Shown: positions 53,160 to 62,161 of the stretch, in pieces
Position numbering within the stretch: position 1 is the stretch's first letter
How the letters are laid out: each line of letters starts with the position of its first letter
Assembly: GCA_024400495.1 (NCBI GenBank)
Contig: JAKSMR010000004.1
Span: forward strand, 52,098 to 116,097
Direction of reading: 5' to 3'
DNA length: 64,000 nt
Source: Bacteroidales bacterium
GTDB lineage: Bacteria > Bacteroidota > Bacteroidia > Bacteroidales > P3
Translations under genes and position numbers: made by a program
The notes under the pieces: model-generated
What the model was told of the DNA's origin: nothing
Databases searched by the model: none
Seen by the model: the letters and a program-made list of their open reading frames with translations, nothing else

Positions 53160-53609
53160 CTATTTTCTCACCTGGGTGTAGATAAGCACCACCTTCTCGC
53201 CCTGCAGGAGGCTGAGTTGGTTGTCTTCGATGATATAGTGGTCGACAGCGCGCAGGGTCTGCATATACTGACGTTCCAGATTCATGAAAGGTTCAGGGCA
53301 AGCCATCTTGGTGCCGTTGAGTTCGCCGAAAGAGATCTCGCCTTGTCCGGAGAATTTGAAGTCGCCGAAATAACGGTTGCATCCGCTAGCTCCGCTGACG
53401 TTGTTGGCTTCGGGGTTGAGCTGGATGGTGACGGGGTTCTGGTCCTCGGCATAGGTGATGTCCTTGCCGCGCATATTCACAAGCTGCCATTCGGTGATCT
53501 CCTTAGAGAGAGACTGCCCCATGGCTTTGGCTTCTACGTTGTCTTTGTGGCATTTGCAGCTGCCAAGAGAGAGCAGCGCTACGAGTGAGAATAAAGCAAT
53601 GCGTTTCAT
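53160..53609 (-). CDS. META domain lipoprotein (HslJ-like)
   Basis: This 149-residue protein has a lipoprotein signal peptide, MKRIALFSLVALLSLGSCKC, with the lipobox LGSC (acylated Cys 18). The META domain follows: ITEWQLVNMRGKDITYAE at the start, then GASGCNRYFGDFKFSG and NGTKMACPEPFMNLERQYMQ, ending LYTQVRK-like with LSLLQGEKVVLIYTQ. In E. coli HslJ a related domain is heat-inducible and linked to novobiocin resistance; the function here is unknown. Its ATG overlaps the stop of the nucleoid-associated gene upstream by four bases (ATGA), so the two are translationally coupled. Confidence 0.9.
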   Translation of the reverse strand: MKRIALFSLVALLSLGSCKCHKDNVEAKAMGQSLSKEITEWQLVNMRGKDITYAEDQNPVTIQLNPEANNVSGASGCNRYFGDFKFSGQGEISFGELNGTKMACPEPFMNLERQYMQTLRAVDHYIIEDNQLSLLQGEKVVLIYTQVRK

Positions 53610-54691
53610 GATAATATCTCTTCTTTGTAATATACTTTATAGAATTTCCCTCTGTCGTCTTCGCCCTGCTCGATGAGCTGGCTGTCGCCGTGGACGTAGA
53701 TGTGGAAGTTTTTATCGAGTTTGATGACGCTCTTGAAGGAGCGGGCCTGTTTCTTTACCGCGCTGTCGTTGATCTCAAACTGGTCTTGGAGCTGGATGTC
53801 GTTCTCCTGCTCGTAGTTCTGACGGTATTCGTTGAAGCTCTCGATCACTTCGGGCTGCTGGAGCACCTGCTCTGCAAAATCCTCCATAACGAAGTTGTCG
53901 TTCTTCTTGAAATAGTCCACGCTGCGGTTCAGCAGGTCGGCCTGAACGGTGTTGGTGACGTCCTCATACATGTTGGGCATCTCTTTCACAAACTCCTTGT
54001 AGGCGCGCATCACCTCGTGGGTCTGGTAGTATTCATCCTGTCTCTGCTGCAGGTGCAGGAAGCCGTCTCTCCAGTAGGCGGCGTCGGTGACGCGGTTGGT
54101 GGCATCGACGACGCTGACGATATAGCCATTCTCCTCTTCAAGGTTGAAGATGAGCGCCCCTTTGTCGAGCTTGTTGATATTGATACCCTGATGGACTTCG
54201 AGATGATAGTCGGCCATGCCTGAGTTGTCGCCTTCGTTGCGGCTCCACTCCTCGTCGCCATGCTGCACCTTGAGGAAAGCCTCTTTGTTTTCTGATTTGA
54301 AGAGGCCGATGGCGCTGGTTTCCTGCCCGTTGAACTGGCATTGGTCGAAGTAGACGACAAAGAAGTCGCCTCCCTTGATGTTGGCGTTGAGGGTCTGGTC
54401 GTAGAGATGGACGGCGATCTGCTTGCTCTCCTCAAAGAGGGTCTCGGGGTTGGCGAAGATGTTGGAGCAGTGGCGATAGACCTCGTTGTGGTCCAGCTGG
54501 TTGTCTTCGTCGTAGAGGTTGTGGTATTCCTCCACTTTGAAGGGGGTGATGAAATAGCGCGCCAGCAGGTCCTGAAGCTGATCGGTGATCTGCAGAGGAC
54601 TCTTGGAGAGCACATAGCCCTCGTCGACGGCTTTGTTTCCAATGCGGTGGAGGACTACTGATTGTATTGATTGCGAGTCAAAGATAGGCAT
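53606..54691 (-). CDS. 37-kDa nucleoid-associated protein (YejK/NdpA-like)
   Basis: This 361-residue protein resembles the nucleoid-associated YejK family. It starts MPIFDSQSIQSVVLHRIGNK, then SPLQITDQLQDLLARYFITPF. A middle segment, GDFFVVYFDQCQFNGQETSA, is followed by GININKLDKGALIFNLEEENGY, a typical family stretch. SFNEYRQNYEQENDIQLQDQ and FKSVIKLDKNFHIYVHGDS come late. The family binds nucleoid DNA, and its function is poorly known. It is the first of a coupled set with the META gene. Start at ATG 54691. Confidence 0.88.
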   Translation of the reverse strand: MPIFDSQSIQSVVLHRIGNKAVDEGYVLSKSPLQITDQLQDLLARYFITPFKVEEYHNLYDEDNQLDHNEVYRHCSNIFANPETLFEESKQIAVHLYDQTLNANIKGGDFFVVYFDQCQFNGQETSAIGLFKSENKEAFLKVQHGDEEWSRNEGDNSGMADYHLEVHQGININKLDKGALIFNLEEENGYIVSVVDATNRVTDAAYWRDGFLHLQQRQDEYYQTHEVMRAYKEFVKEMPNMYEDVTNTVQADLLNRSVDYFKKNDNFVMEDFAEQVLQQPEVIESFNEYRQNYEQENDIQLQDQFEINDSAVKKQARSFKSVIKLDKNFHIYVHGDSQLIEQGEDDRGKFYKVYYKEEILS

Positions 54692-54721
54692 TTGATATTG
54701 TTGTGTTATGATAGTTGTCTC

Positions 54722-56920
54722 TTAGTCGAAGAACTTCCATATGATACCATAGAACACTCCGATATCGTCTCCCGGATAGTGGGGGAGGAGGAGATACTGG
54801 TGCAACTCTTCGAATGGGGTGTTGAAGTGGCCGACTTTTGCATAGATACAGGCTCGCTGGATGCGGAGGGTTACGAAGAAATCGGCCCAAAGGTAGTTGC
54901 CAACTTCGTTGGTCCGCTGTTGATAGAACATTCCCAGAGCGGGATTGTAGCCGTCGGCATAGTATTTCGTATGGTAGCGGATATCGAATCCGGTCTGCAT
55001 CTGGAGTGCGCCCTTGAAGAGGGAGAAGTCGGCATAGACGGAGTTCTTGGTGGCGAAAAGAGGAACGCTGAGCAGATTGCTGTTGGACGACTGCTGGAGG
55101 AACTGCTGCATGTCTAAACAGAACCAGCCTTGGCGCCATTGCATCGAAAGAGAGGCTTGCATCAGTTGCGTGCTTCCTTCAAATGTCTGGGGCATCATCG
55201 AGGCTCCGATTCTGGTGATATTGGAGAGGTTGGAAAGGGAAAGTTCCAACTTGCCCATGAGATGATTGCTGTCGTCTGTTCCAAGGTTCCACTTGTAGTC
55301 GGCGGACAGCCGTTGGCATTGTTCTTTCTTCAGGCTCTCGTTGTCCCAGCGGTAGTTGTTGGAGAGATAATGGAAATAGATCCACGCGGGCGACTGGGCC
55401 TTGATGTCGGCATGGAGGCCTACGGAGTGCTTCTCCATCTCCCGCATCAGGGATGCTCTCAGTCGGTAGTCGCCCAGCTCATGCTCTCCCATAGCGGTGC
55501 TCTGGGCTTCGGCACGCAGGCTGTTCTTTCCTGCCGAGAGCAGGGCGGTGGCATAGGCATCGAGGCTCGCCCATTTGGTATACTGCGCGTCCATCGAAAC
55601 GGAATGCAGCTGGGGCTTGATGCCAAGCGTGATCTTGACGGGGTTCTTCCACCGGTGGTCCATATAGGCGTCGTTGGTCCAGAAGATGTTGCCGTTCAGG
55701 GAATAGGCGGTGGTGGAGTCAAGCGTCTGTGTGGAGTCGGCAAAGACGTTGGGGTAGAACTGGAGGTTGGGGTCGGGGTCGGAGTAACGGCGGTTCCATT
55801 TGGCGAAGTCGATGTGCATGCCCCATACTCCGGAATTAATCACTCGGGGAGCGCGAGGAAGTAAGGTGTCGTATCCGATGATGCTGTCGCGCAGCAGGTG
55901 GAGCGTGTCTCTTTTGACGACAATAGAACTGTCGGTTGCTATAGTGCGGGAGACTATGGTGTCGTAGTCAACCTTCTTTGTGATAGGGCGCGTCTTGTAG
56001 AAGGGGCGGACGGTGTTGTAGCTCTGATGGAGGAAGAGGGTGTAGTTCTTCCACTGGTTCTGTGCTTCATACAGGTTGACCTCTGCTCCCGATCTCGAGT
56101 CGGCGTCACCCGAACGGAACTGGTTGTCGTTCACCAGTCCTCCGTTCTCGCCTATCTGCTCGTTGCCGCGGATAAAGCCGCCTTGCAGCTGGTAGCGGGC
56201 ATCCTTGGAGTAGTAGTTGGTCGTTACGTCGAAATACTGGTCCTTCACAGCGCTGTTGGTGTATTCGCCCTCGCGGCTGATGAGGTCATAGTCGAAAGCG
56301 AAATTCCAGCGGGGGGTGATGTTCTGTGTGTGAGTGACTCTGACCTGGTTGTCTTTGTTCAGCGAGCCGCCGTAATAGAGGCTGGTGTAGGGGCGGCGGG
56401 TGAGATAGAACGTCAGGTCGTCGATGCTTTTGTTGTAGGCCGGGGTGAGCGACGGTGTCAGCCAGCTCCAGGCCATATTCTGGGGCTCACCATACCAGAG
56501 CGAGAGGTGAGGATGGCCCAAACCTCCGGCAGAGAGATAATAGCGGCTGTTGAATGCGTCCTGCTTGTCGACAAAGGCGAGGCCGTGCGGTTGGAGCGAC
56601 GGACGTCTCTCCTTGGTGACTTTGGGGGTGTTGACGTTCGTGGAGAACATACGTACCGCGTCGAGGAGAACAGAGTCGGCCTCCTCTACATGGTCGTAGT
56701 CGATACCTTTCGGCATCCCCTCGTTCTCGTCCTCGATGGTGTCGTTCTCGTTGGGGTTGAACCCGTTGGGGTTTACGGAGTTTCTCAGCGGACTGTTCTG
56801 CTGCCCTTCGTTGAAACGGCCTCTGGAACCAGTAAAAGGCCCTAAACCGTCGCGCACAACTTGTGCCTCAGCATAGAAACCGAGGAATAGGACTATCAGG
56901 AAGAGGAGTGCGCGGCGCAT
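54722..56920 (-). CDS. Putative porin (Porin_10-like)
   Basis: This 732-residue outer-membrane protein begins MRRALLFLIVLFLGFYAEAQ, a signal peptide cut after AEA. The longer frame to 56968 adds a polar stretch before this and is rejected. The N-terminal 80 residues are polar and acidic (PNENDTIEDENEGMPKGIDY), then barrel strands such as PRWNFAFDYDLISREGEY, MQTGFDIRYHTKYYADGYN and the C-terminal strand YPGDDIGVFYGIIWKFFD. It looks like the Porin_10 family of Bacteroidota (putative porin). No plug or TonB features. It lies 30 bases downstream of the nucleoid-associated gene start in a minus-strand gene run. Confidence 0.82.
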   Translation of the reverse strand: MRRALLFLIVLFLGFYAEAQVVRDGLGPFTGSRGRFNEGQQNSPLRNSVNPNGFNPNENDTIEDENEGMPKGIDYDHVEEADSVLLDAVRMFSTNVNTPKVTKERRPSLQPHGLAFVDKQDAFNSRYYLSAGGLGHPHLSLWYGEPQNMAWSWLTPSLTPAYNKSIDDLTFYLTRRPYTSLYYGGSLNKDNQVRVTHTQNITPRWNFAFDYDLISREGEYTNSAVKDQYFDVTTNYYSKDARYQLQGGFIRGNEQIGENGGLVNDNQFRSGDADSRSGAEVNLYEAQNQWKNYTLFLHQSYNTVRPFYKTRPITKKVDYDTIVSRTIATDSSIVVKRDTLHLLRDSIIGYDTLLPRAPRVINSGVWGMHIDFAKWNRRYSDPDPNLQFYPNVFADSTQTLDSTTAYSLNGNIFWTNDAYMDHRWKNPVKITLGIKPQLHSVSMDAQYTKWASLDAYATALLSAGKNSLRAEAQSTAMGEHELGDYRLRASLMREMEKHSVGLHADIKAQSPAWIYFHYLSNNYRWDNESLKKEQCQRLSADYKWNLGTDDSNHLMGKLELSLSNLSNITRIGASMMPQTFEGSTQLMQASLSMQWRQGWFCLDMQQFLQQSSNSNLLSVPLFATKNSVYADFSLFKGALQMQTGFDIRYHTKYYADGYNPALGMFYQQRTNEVGNYLWADFFVTLRIQRACIYAKVGHFNTPFEELHQYLLLPHYPGDDIGVFYGIIWKFFD

Positions 56921-56988
56921 AGGGTGGATGTTTTTTTTGTTAGAGGAATAAGGAATGCGGGTGTGCATTCCTTATTCGTGATGGGGTT

Positions 56989-57915
56989 TTACTGATGGAG
57001 GAAGCGTTCGACGTCCATAGCTGCTACGCAGCCTTTGGCGGCAGCGACGATGGCCTGACGGTAGTTGGGGTCGCATACGTCGCCGGCAGCGAAGACGCCG
57101 GGGATATTGGTGCTTGCGTGAGGATTGTCGACTTTGATGTAGCCGGCCTCGTCGAGTTCAACCTGGCCGTTGAGGAAGTCGGTGTTGGGCTTGTGGCCGA
57201 TGGCGACAAAGAAACCGGCGATGTCGATGTGGCGGATTTCGCCAGTCTTGACGTTTTTGATGTCGGCGCCGGTAACGCCGTCCATGTCGTCGCCACAGAT
57301 CTCCTGGGTGGTGCTGTCCCAGAGAACTTCGATCTTAGGATTACTGAGCACGCGATGCTGCATGGCCTTGGAGGCGCGGAGCTCATCGCGGCGTACGATC
57401 TGATAGACTTTGTTACAGAGGGTTGCCAAATAGCAAGCCTCTTCGCAAGCTGTGTCGCCACCGCCTACTACGGCAACGTCGAGGTTCTTATAGAAGAAAC
57501 CGTCGCAGGTAGCGCAAGCTGATACGCCTTGGCCGTAGAGTTTCTTCTCGCTCTCGAGTCCGAGCCAGCGTGCCGAAGCGCCTGTGGCAATGATAACGGT
57601 TTCGGCTTCGATTTCGTTGCCCTTGTCGTCAACGGCCTTGAAAGGACGGTTGGAGAGGTCGATGCTGGTGATGGCACCCTTGCGGATGTCAGCGCCGAAA
57701 CGCTCGGCCTGTTTGCGGATGTCGTTCATCATCTCTGTTCCGTTGATTCCCTCGGGATAGCCGGGGAAGTTCTCGATCTCGGTGGTGATAGTGAGCTGGC
57801 CGCCGGGCTGGATTCCTTCGTAAAGGATAGGTTTGAGGTCAGCGCGACCAGTATAGATTCCTGCGGTATAGCCAGCGGGGCCAGAACCGATAATTAAGCA
57901 ACGTGTATGTTCCAT
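56989..57915 (-). CDS. trxB: Thioredoxin-disulfide reductase TrxB
   Basis: This 308-residue FAD enzyme reduces thioredoxin with NADPH. The FAD-binding loop CLIIGSGPAGYTAGIY (about 6-21) is at the start. The redox-active motif is ACATCDGFFYKN (CxxC, about 134-145). The NADPH loop VVGGGDTACEEACYL follows. The second FAD motif is GDVCDPNYRQAIVAAAKGC near 275-293. The length is standard. It is upstream of the porin gene (68-base gap) and downstream of the PorT-like gene on the same strand. All catalytic residues are present. Confidence 0.97.
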   Translation of the reverse strand: MEHTRCLIIGSGPAGYTAGIYTGRADLKPILYEGIQPGGQLTITTEIENFPGYPEGINGTEMMNDIRKQAERFGADIRKGAITSIDLSNRPFKAVDDKGNEIEAETVIIATGASARWLGLESEKKLYGQGVSACATCDGFFYKNLDVAVVGGGDTACEEACYLATLCNKVYQIVRRDELRASKAMQHRVLSNPKIEVLWDSTTQEICGDDMDGVTGADIKNVKTGEIRHIDIAGFFVAIGHKPNTDFLNGQVELDEAGYIKVDNPHASTNIPGVFAAGDVCDPNYRQAIVAAAKGCVAAMDVERFLHQ

Positions 57916-57962
57916 AGTGATTTATTGGGTTTTCTAGTTGTGAAATGATTTCTTTCTTTTTC

Positions 57963-58553
57963 TTAGAATGTGTAGCTGACGCCGGCCGAAATAAGGCGGT
58001 TGAAAGCGCCTGAGTTGTCGCGCGAAAAGCGGTAGGCGCCCTTCTTTCCCTCGTGGACAGAGAGGAAGGAGTTGGTGTAGCGGGCGTCGATGCCCCAGTG
58101 TTTGGTGAGCCTGAGGTTGATGTTGGCGCAGAAGGGGAGTCTGTCGACCTTCTTGTAGAGCGCTTCTGCTTCGGGAAGCTCGACGCCACCCTCGTCCACA
58201 CGAACCTGAGCCAGCACACCGGGTGCCAGTCCGGCTCCGAGGCGCAGTCTGCCCATCGACCAGCATAACATGACGGGGACCTGGACATAAAGAAGCGATA
58301 TCTCTCGGTTGAGGTTCTCTACGACAGAGCCTTTGTTCGATACGCCGAGCTCTACGAGCATGCGGAAGTGGCCACCGAGCGAGAAGGAGGTGTTGACGCC
58401 TCCGAAATAGCCCAGCTTGTTGTAGCTGCCGCTGTTGTCGCCGTCGATCTGGCAGAAGTTGGCTCCGCCGACAAGGGAGAAGTCGAAAGTGCCTTGGGCT
58501 TGGGCGATGCCGAAGCATACAAGGAGCGTAAGGGTTGCAAGGATTCGTTTCAT
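57963..58553 (-). CDS. PorT-like outer-membrane beta-barrel protein
   Basis: This 196-residue protein has a signal peptide (MKRILATLTLLVCFGIAQAQ, cut after AQA). The rest is an 8-strand-type barrel: GTFDFSLVGGANFCQIDGDN, then GYFGGVNTSFSLGGHFRMLV, YVQVPVMLCWSMGRLRLGAG and a terminal strand AFNRLISAGVSYTF ending in phenylalanine, as for outer-membrane proteins. It matches the porin family/outer membrane beta-barrel (PorT-like) group. Start at 58553. The function is unknown; it lies in a run with trxB and rfaE2 with short spacers. Confidence 0.82.
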   Translation of the reverse strand: MKRILATLTLLVCFGIAQAQGTFDFSLVGGANFCQIDGDNSGSYNKLGYFGGVNTSFSLGGHFRMLVELGVSNKGSVVENLNREISLLYVQVPVMLCWSMGRLRLGAGLAPGVLAQVRVDEGGVELPEAEALYKKVDRLPFCANINLRLTKHWGIDARYTNSFLSVHEGKKGAYRFSRDNSGAFNRLISAGVSYTF

Positions 58554-58567
58554 AGTTGGTCTTCTTA

Positions 58568-59056
58568 TTATTGTTGGTTTATCTTTTCCACAATCTTGGT
58601 GGTGGAGAATCCGGGTACGAAGTCGATGGTTACCACGCGGCCGCCTTTCTTCTCGACAATGTCGTGGCCCACGATATCCTCGATCTTGTAGTCGCCGCCT
58701 TTCACCAGCACGTCGGGCTGCAGGGCCGAGATGAGGTCGAAAGGGGTGTCCTCCTCAAAGAGCACCACATAGTCGATGAATTCGAAAGCTGCCAGCACAA
58801 GGGCGCGGCTTTGTTCGTCGTTGATGGGGCGGGCGGGCCCTTTGAGCCTCTTCACCGAGGCGTCGCTGTTGAGTCCGAGCACCAGCAGGTCGCCAAGGTC
58901 GCGGGCCTGGGCCAGATAGGCCACGTGGCCGTGATGAACGATGTCGAAGCAGCCGTTGGTGAAGACGACCTTCTCGCCTGCGCGTCGGGCCAGCTCCTGC
59001 TGCAGCTGCTGCAGGCTGACGATCTTGCTCTTGATGTTGTCGAAGTGCGACATCAT
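58568..59056 (-). CDS. rfaE2: Heptose 1-phosphate adenylyltransferase RfaE2
   Basis: This 162-residue nucleotidyltransferase makes ADP-heptose from D-glycero-beta-D-manno-heptose 1-phosphate for lipopolysaccharide core. It begins [20 protein letters not shown]. The HxGH motif is [20 protein letters not shown] (GCFDxxHxGH). [20 protein letters not shown] follows, then [19 protein letters not shown]. The kinase half (RfaE1/HldE N-domain) is absent, so it is a stand-alone adenylyltransferase. Its ATG (59056-59054) overlaps the TGA of the upstream membrane gene by four bases (ATGA), so the two are translationally coupled. Confidence 0.93.
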   Translation of the reverse strand: MMSHFDNIKSKIVSLQQLQQELARRAGEKVVFTNGCFDIVHHGHVAYLAQARDLGDLLVLGLNSDASVKRLKGPARPINDEQSRALVLAAFEFIDYVVLFEEDTPFDLISALQPDVLVKGGDYKIEDIVGHDIVEKKGGRVVTIDFVPGFSTTKIVEKINQQ

Positions 59057-60060
59057 GCTTTCCCCTCCTTCCTTTTCATGATAGAGAAATAGATGAGGAA
59101 CAGCATGCCCACGACGATGGTGATGGCTTGTTGCGAGCCCCACAGGAGCCAGCCGCAGGCTGTCCCTACCTCCATGCCGATGCCGTAGATGGCCAGCGCC
59201 ATCTGTACCAGCACGGGGTATACGCCGATGCCGCCTTGGGAGAGCCCCATCCCTACCGAGCCGAAGAGGTAAAGCACAAAGGCGGCTTCCAATCCCAGCC
59301 CATAGGTCTCGGGGAAGGCGTAGAAGATGATCAGTCCTCCGAGGATGTAGAGGAGATAGATGGTCAGGCTGTAGAAGGTGAAGAGGAGCGTTCCCTTTAC
59401 ACCGAGGTGGAAGATGCTCTTCACGCCATCGATGCAGCCTACGAGAAACTTGTCGATCTTCTGGAAGAAGGTGTTCTTCAGCAGCTTGTTGCGCAGTCTG
59501 AGATAGAGGAGTATGGCGGCGGCAGCAGCCACGAGGAGCACCACCAGCAGCAGCCCGAGGCTGGGCAGCGCGCTGAGTTTCTCCGACAGTCCGTCGATAA
59601 GCCATCCTTTGATGGTGTTGTACATGATCAGCACCCCTGTCGCTGCCACGAGGAGGAACAGGAGCGTGTCGATGAGCCGTTCGGTGACTACCGTCCCCAA
59701 CGATTTTTCGATAGGGATCTTCTCGCTGGTGCGCAGTACAGCGCAGCGCAGCACCTCTCCCAGTCGGGGGAACGCCAGGTTAGCCATATAGGTCACCACT
59801 ACGGCGCCGAGTGTGTTGGTCAGACCGGGGTTGTAGCCCAGGGGTTTGTAGAGCAGTTTCCAGCGGAGGGCGCGCACCAGGTGGCTCAGCAGCGTGCATA
59901 CCATGGCCACACCTACCCACCAGTAGTTGGCCGAGATGAACGACTGCCAGATCGCGCTTTTCTGCTCGGGAGAGAGCTTCAGCAGAAACCAATAGATAAA
60001 GAAAATGCCTATACCGATAAAGACAATAAACTTCAGTATGTCGCTGGTTCTCTTCTTCAT
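59053..60060 (-). CDS. Flippase-like integral membrane protein (LPG synthase TM family)
   Basis: This 335-residue protein has about eight hydrophobic segments and belongs to the lysylphosphatidylglycerol synthase transmembrane/UPF0104 family. Marks are [60 protein letters not shown] and [27 protein letters not shown]. The family acts in flipping or modifying envelope lipids, and the precise substrate is unknown. It starts 21 bases after panD and is coupled to rfaE2 downstream. That coupling favours a lipid-A or glycolipid envelope job. No aminoacyl-transfer domain is present, so lysyl-PG synthesis is unlikely. Confidence 0.88.
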   Translation of the reverse strand: MKKRTSDILKFIVFIGIGIFFIYWFLLKLSPEQKSAIWQSFISANYWWVGVAMVCTLLSHLVRALRWKLLYKPLGYNPGLTNTLGAVVVTYMANLAFPRLGEVLRCAVLRTSEKIPIEKSLGTVVTERLIDTLLFLLVAATGVLIMYNTIKGWLIDGLSEKLSALPSLGLLLVVLLVAAAAAILLYLRLRNKLLKNTFFQKIDKFLVGCIDGVKSIFHLGVKGTLLFTFYSLTIYLLYILGGLIIFYAFPETYGLGLEAAFVLYLFGSVGMGLSQGGIGVYPVLVQMALAIYGIGMEVGTACGWLLWGSQQAITIVVGMLFLIYFSIMKRKEGKA

Positions 60061-60081
60061 GGGATAGGTCTAGGGTGGGGT

Positions 60082-60426
60082 TTATGCCAGATGGTTGTCT
60101 TTGGGGAAGATAACGGTGGGGCGCCACTGTTTGGCTTCTTCAAAGTCCATGGAGGCGTAGGAGGCGATGATGATCAGGTCTCCCACTTTGGCACGATGGG
60201 CGGCGGCGCCGTTGATGCCGATGACTCCGCTGCCACGCTCGCCCTTGATGGCGTAGGTGCTGAAACGGTGTCCGGAGGTGATGTTGTAGATGTCAACGCG
60301 CTCGTTCTCAATCATGTTTGCTGCCTCAAGCAGGGCTTCGTCAATAGTGATGCTACCGATGTAGTCAAGGTCGGCTTCGGTAACGGTAACTCGATGTATT
60401 TTTGATTTCAATACCTCAATAAACAT
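60082..60426 (-). CDS. panD: Aspartate 1-decarboxylase PanD
   Basis: This 114-residue proenzyme makes beta-alanine from L-aspartate for pantothenate and CoA synthesis. It begins [20 protein letters not shown]. The autocatalytic cleavage site is YIGSITID (Gly24-Ser25), yielding the pyruvoyl group. [20 protein letters not shown] (about 63-82) is the usual signature, and [12 protein letters not shown] follows. The -7 box TATCTTTG (60449-60442, minus) lies just upstream, so the ATG at 60426 rather than the in-frame one at 60444 is the start. Processing cofactor PanZ is not expected outside enterobacteria. Confidence 0.95.
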   Translation of the reverse strand: MFIEVLKSKIHRVTVTEADLDYIGSITIDEALLEAANMIENERVDIYNITSGHRFSTYAIKGERGSGVIGINGAAAHRAKVGDLIIIASYASMDFEEAKQWRPTVIFPKDNHLA

Positions 60427-60441
60427 GGGCAAAAATTTTTG

Positions 60442-60449
60442 CAAAGATA
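60442..60449 (-). promoter_or_regulatory. -7 box of the panD operon
   Basis: On the minus strand TATCTTTG (60449-60442) matches TAnnTTTG. It directs transcription of panD, the flippase-like gene and rfaE2, and leaves a leader of about ten bases before the ATG at 60426. Confidence 0.7.
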
Positions 60450-60456
60450 CGTTTTT

Positions 60457-60939
60457 TTACAAAAGTATCCACAATAATAATAAAAAAACAACGCCAACAT
60501 AGAGGATTATCTTCTTTCCGTCGGCCGGTTCGAAGTAGTCCTCGTCGTCGAAATCGAATCGGCGACGCATCTTGTGGCTCCTCATTCTCTGCATGATAGC
60601 CTCTCCTTCGCTGGTCGCTGCGCCGGCCTCCGAGGGGGCCTCTGTGGCATTCTGGCCGAAGCGGGGTTTGTAGTTGAAGGTAGGCATCTCTTTCTTGCGA
60701 AAGAGGTCGGAAAAAGAGAATTTTGACTTCTTTTGGCGCTCTTTTCTGTCGATGTCACGCACTCGTTGTTCGAAGTAAGCCAGATCGGCCGACACTTGTG
60801 TCTTCTCTTCTCTCCGCTCTTTGGCGGCCTGCTCCATGGCATATTTGGCTTTCTTGCGCTCCCATTCTTCTTTCTTGGGGTCGTAGAAACGTGGCTCGTA
60901 GTGGAACTGGCGCGGCTTGGGGGTGTGTAACATGGGCAT
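60457..60939 (-). CDS. Tail-anchored protein of unknown function
   Basis: This 160-residue protein is charged along most of its length (PKKEEWERKKAKYAMEQAAK, RVRDIDRKERQKKSKFSFSD) and has a single membrane helix at the very C-terminus (IILYVGVVFLLLLWILL), so it is a tail-anchored cytoplasmic protein. The repeated short motif PTFNYKPRFGQN and QFHYEPRFYDPKK (Y-x-PRF) is notable. It is typical of an uncharacterised Bacteroidota family. It lies between the 5-formyl-THF cyclo-ligase and panD. No enzymatic motif is visible. Start at ATG 60939 or the ATG at 60933. Confidence 0.75.
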   Translation of the reverse strand: MPMLHTPKPRQFHYEPRFYDPKKEEWERKKAKYAMEQAAKERREEKTQVSADLAYFEQRVRDIDRKERQKKSKFSFSDLFRKKEMPTFNYKPRFGQNATEAPSEAGAATSEGEAIMQRMRSHKMRRRFDFDDEDYFEPADGKKIILYVGVVFLLLLWILL

Positions 60940-60977
60940 GGCTTAGTAGGATTTGATAGGGTGGGGTACGTGATGGG

Positions 60978-61511
60978 TTATTCGCTGATGACCAGGTTCA
61001 TAGGAACGTCGAAGGCTTCGGTGGGGATGGTGTCGAACATCTGGAAGTCGAACGCCACACCAACCTTGACGGCGTTGGGCGTGGATTTGAGCATGCGGTC
61101 GTAGAACCCGCGGCCTCGCCCCATGCGGTTGTTGTGCTTGTCGAAAGCAACGCCGGGCACGACGATCATCTCCACGCTGTCCAGCTGGGTGAACTCCTCT
61201 CCGGTGGGCTCTCCGATGCCGAAGTCGGGGCCGCTCACCAGGCATTCGGGGCCGGTGTATTGGCGCAGCTTCAGGTCGTCGCCGTCAACGCAGGGCAGCA
61301 GGAGGGTCTTCTCCTTATACCAGCGGTTCACAAATTCGTGGGTGGCCACCTCGTCGTCCATGCTCCAATAGAGCAGGACGATGTGGGCTTTCTGGAACGA
61401 TTCCAGCTGCTCCACCTTGGCCATGATGCCACGCGAACGGGCTATCTTTTCGTCAAGAAGGACGGCCTTTTTGGCCGCCCTTACTTGTTTACGTAATGCT
61501 GCTTTATCCAT
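60978..61511 (-). CDS. 5-formyltetrahydrofolate cyclo-ligase
   Basis: This 177-residue enzyme converts 5-formyl-THF to 5,10-methenyl-THF with ATP. It begins MDKAALRKQVRAAKKAVLLD. Marks are AHIVLLYWSMDDEVATHEFV, then LLLPCVDGDDLKLRQYTG, and the ATP-binding stretch MGRGRGFYDRMLKSTPNAVK (GRGRGFYDR, about 131-139). VGVAFDFQMFDTIPTEAFD closes it. The length is usual for the family. It follows the DUF3127 gene after 9 bases, so they are likely co-transcribed. Confidence 0.94.
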   Translation of the reverse strand: MDKAALRKQVRAAKKAVLLDEKIARSRGIMAKVEQLESFQKAHIVLLYWSMDDEVATHEFVNRWYKEKTLLLPCVDGDDLKLRQYTGPECLVSGPDFGIGEPTGEEFTQLDSVEMIVVPGVAFDKHNNRMGRGRGFYDRMLKSTPNAVKVGVAFDFQMFDTIPTEAFDVPMNLVISE

Positions 61512-61520
61512 TGTTGCTGT

Positions 61521-61919
61521 TTAGAAAGGCAGGTCGTCGTTGTTGTCGGGCATAGCGGCAGCAGGAGCGCTGGCGAAGGCGGCGGGAGCGGCAGCGGCAG
61601 GAGCGGCACCGGCTGCGGGAGCGGCACCGGCTACGGGAGCGGCAGCAGCACCGGGAACAACGCGGATGCAACGCAGGCCGGTGTAGTAGCGATCCTGATA
61701 TTCACGGCTTTCTACAGAGAAAGTGACGTTGACCAAACCGCCCATGGGGAGGTTGTTGAGCATAGCGAGACGATCTTCGCCAAAGAGGGTGAAAGCGGCC
61801 TTGCGAGGATAGGAGCCATCCATGAATTCGATAACGAAACCGCCACGTTTCCAAGGACCACGTTCGGTCTGACCTTCAACAGTAGGTAAAATCTTAATTA
61901 ATGTACCAGTAAGTTCCAT
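61521..61919 (-). CDS. DUF3127 protein with an SSB-like C-terminal tip
   Basis: This 132-residue protein has an N-terminal OB-fold-like DUF3127 domain (about 1-90): MELTGTLIKILPTVEGQTER, KRGGFVIEFMDGSYPRKAAF and RYYTGLRCIRVVPG. An alanine/proline-rich linker (about 91-120) leads to the tail MPDNNDDLPF. The ending DDLPF is close to the DDDIPF tip with which bacterial SSB proteins recruit replication and repair partners. That suggests a single-stranded-nucleic-acid role with the same partners. A -7 box TATTTTTG lies at 62004-61997 on the minus strand. The gene heads an operon with the 5-formyl-THF cyclo-ligase. Confidence 0.88.
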   Translation of the reverse strand: MELTGTLIKILPTVEGQTERGPWKRGGFVIEFMDGSYPRKAAFTLFGEDRLAMLNNLPMGGLVNVTFSVESREYQDRYYTGLRCIRVVPGAAAAPVAGAAPAAGAAPAAAAPAAFASAPAAAMPDNNDDLPF

Positions 61920-61996
61920 TCTATTGTGTTTTTAATTATTAATTATCAGTCTGTAAGAACCACAGCGAGGCTCTATGATCGTTCCTTTAGAGAAAG

Positions 61997-62004
61997 CAAA
62001 AATA
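61997..62004 (-). promoter_or_regulatory. -7 box of the DUF3127 operon
   Basis: TATTTTTG on the minus strand (62004-61997), with TTTG about 21 bases further upstream. It gives a leader of about 70 bases before the ATG at 61919. Confidence 0.7.
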
Positions 62005-62161
62005 CACAAAACTTTTCAAATTCCCCAAAGAATATTGCAAAAGTTTTCAACAACTTAAAAACATCTTTGATAATGAATGCGATAGAGCGGGCAACGCCGC
62101 AAACGTTTGCCTGGCGGCAGCCGGGCGGCTTCGCTGTCCTCTTTCGTCTTCTTCAAATTAT

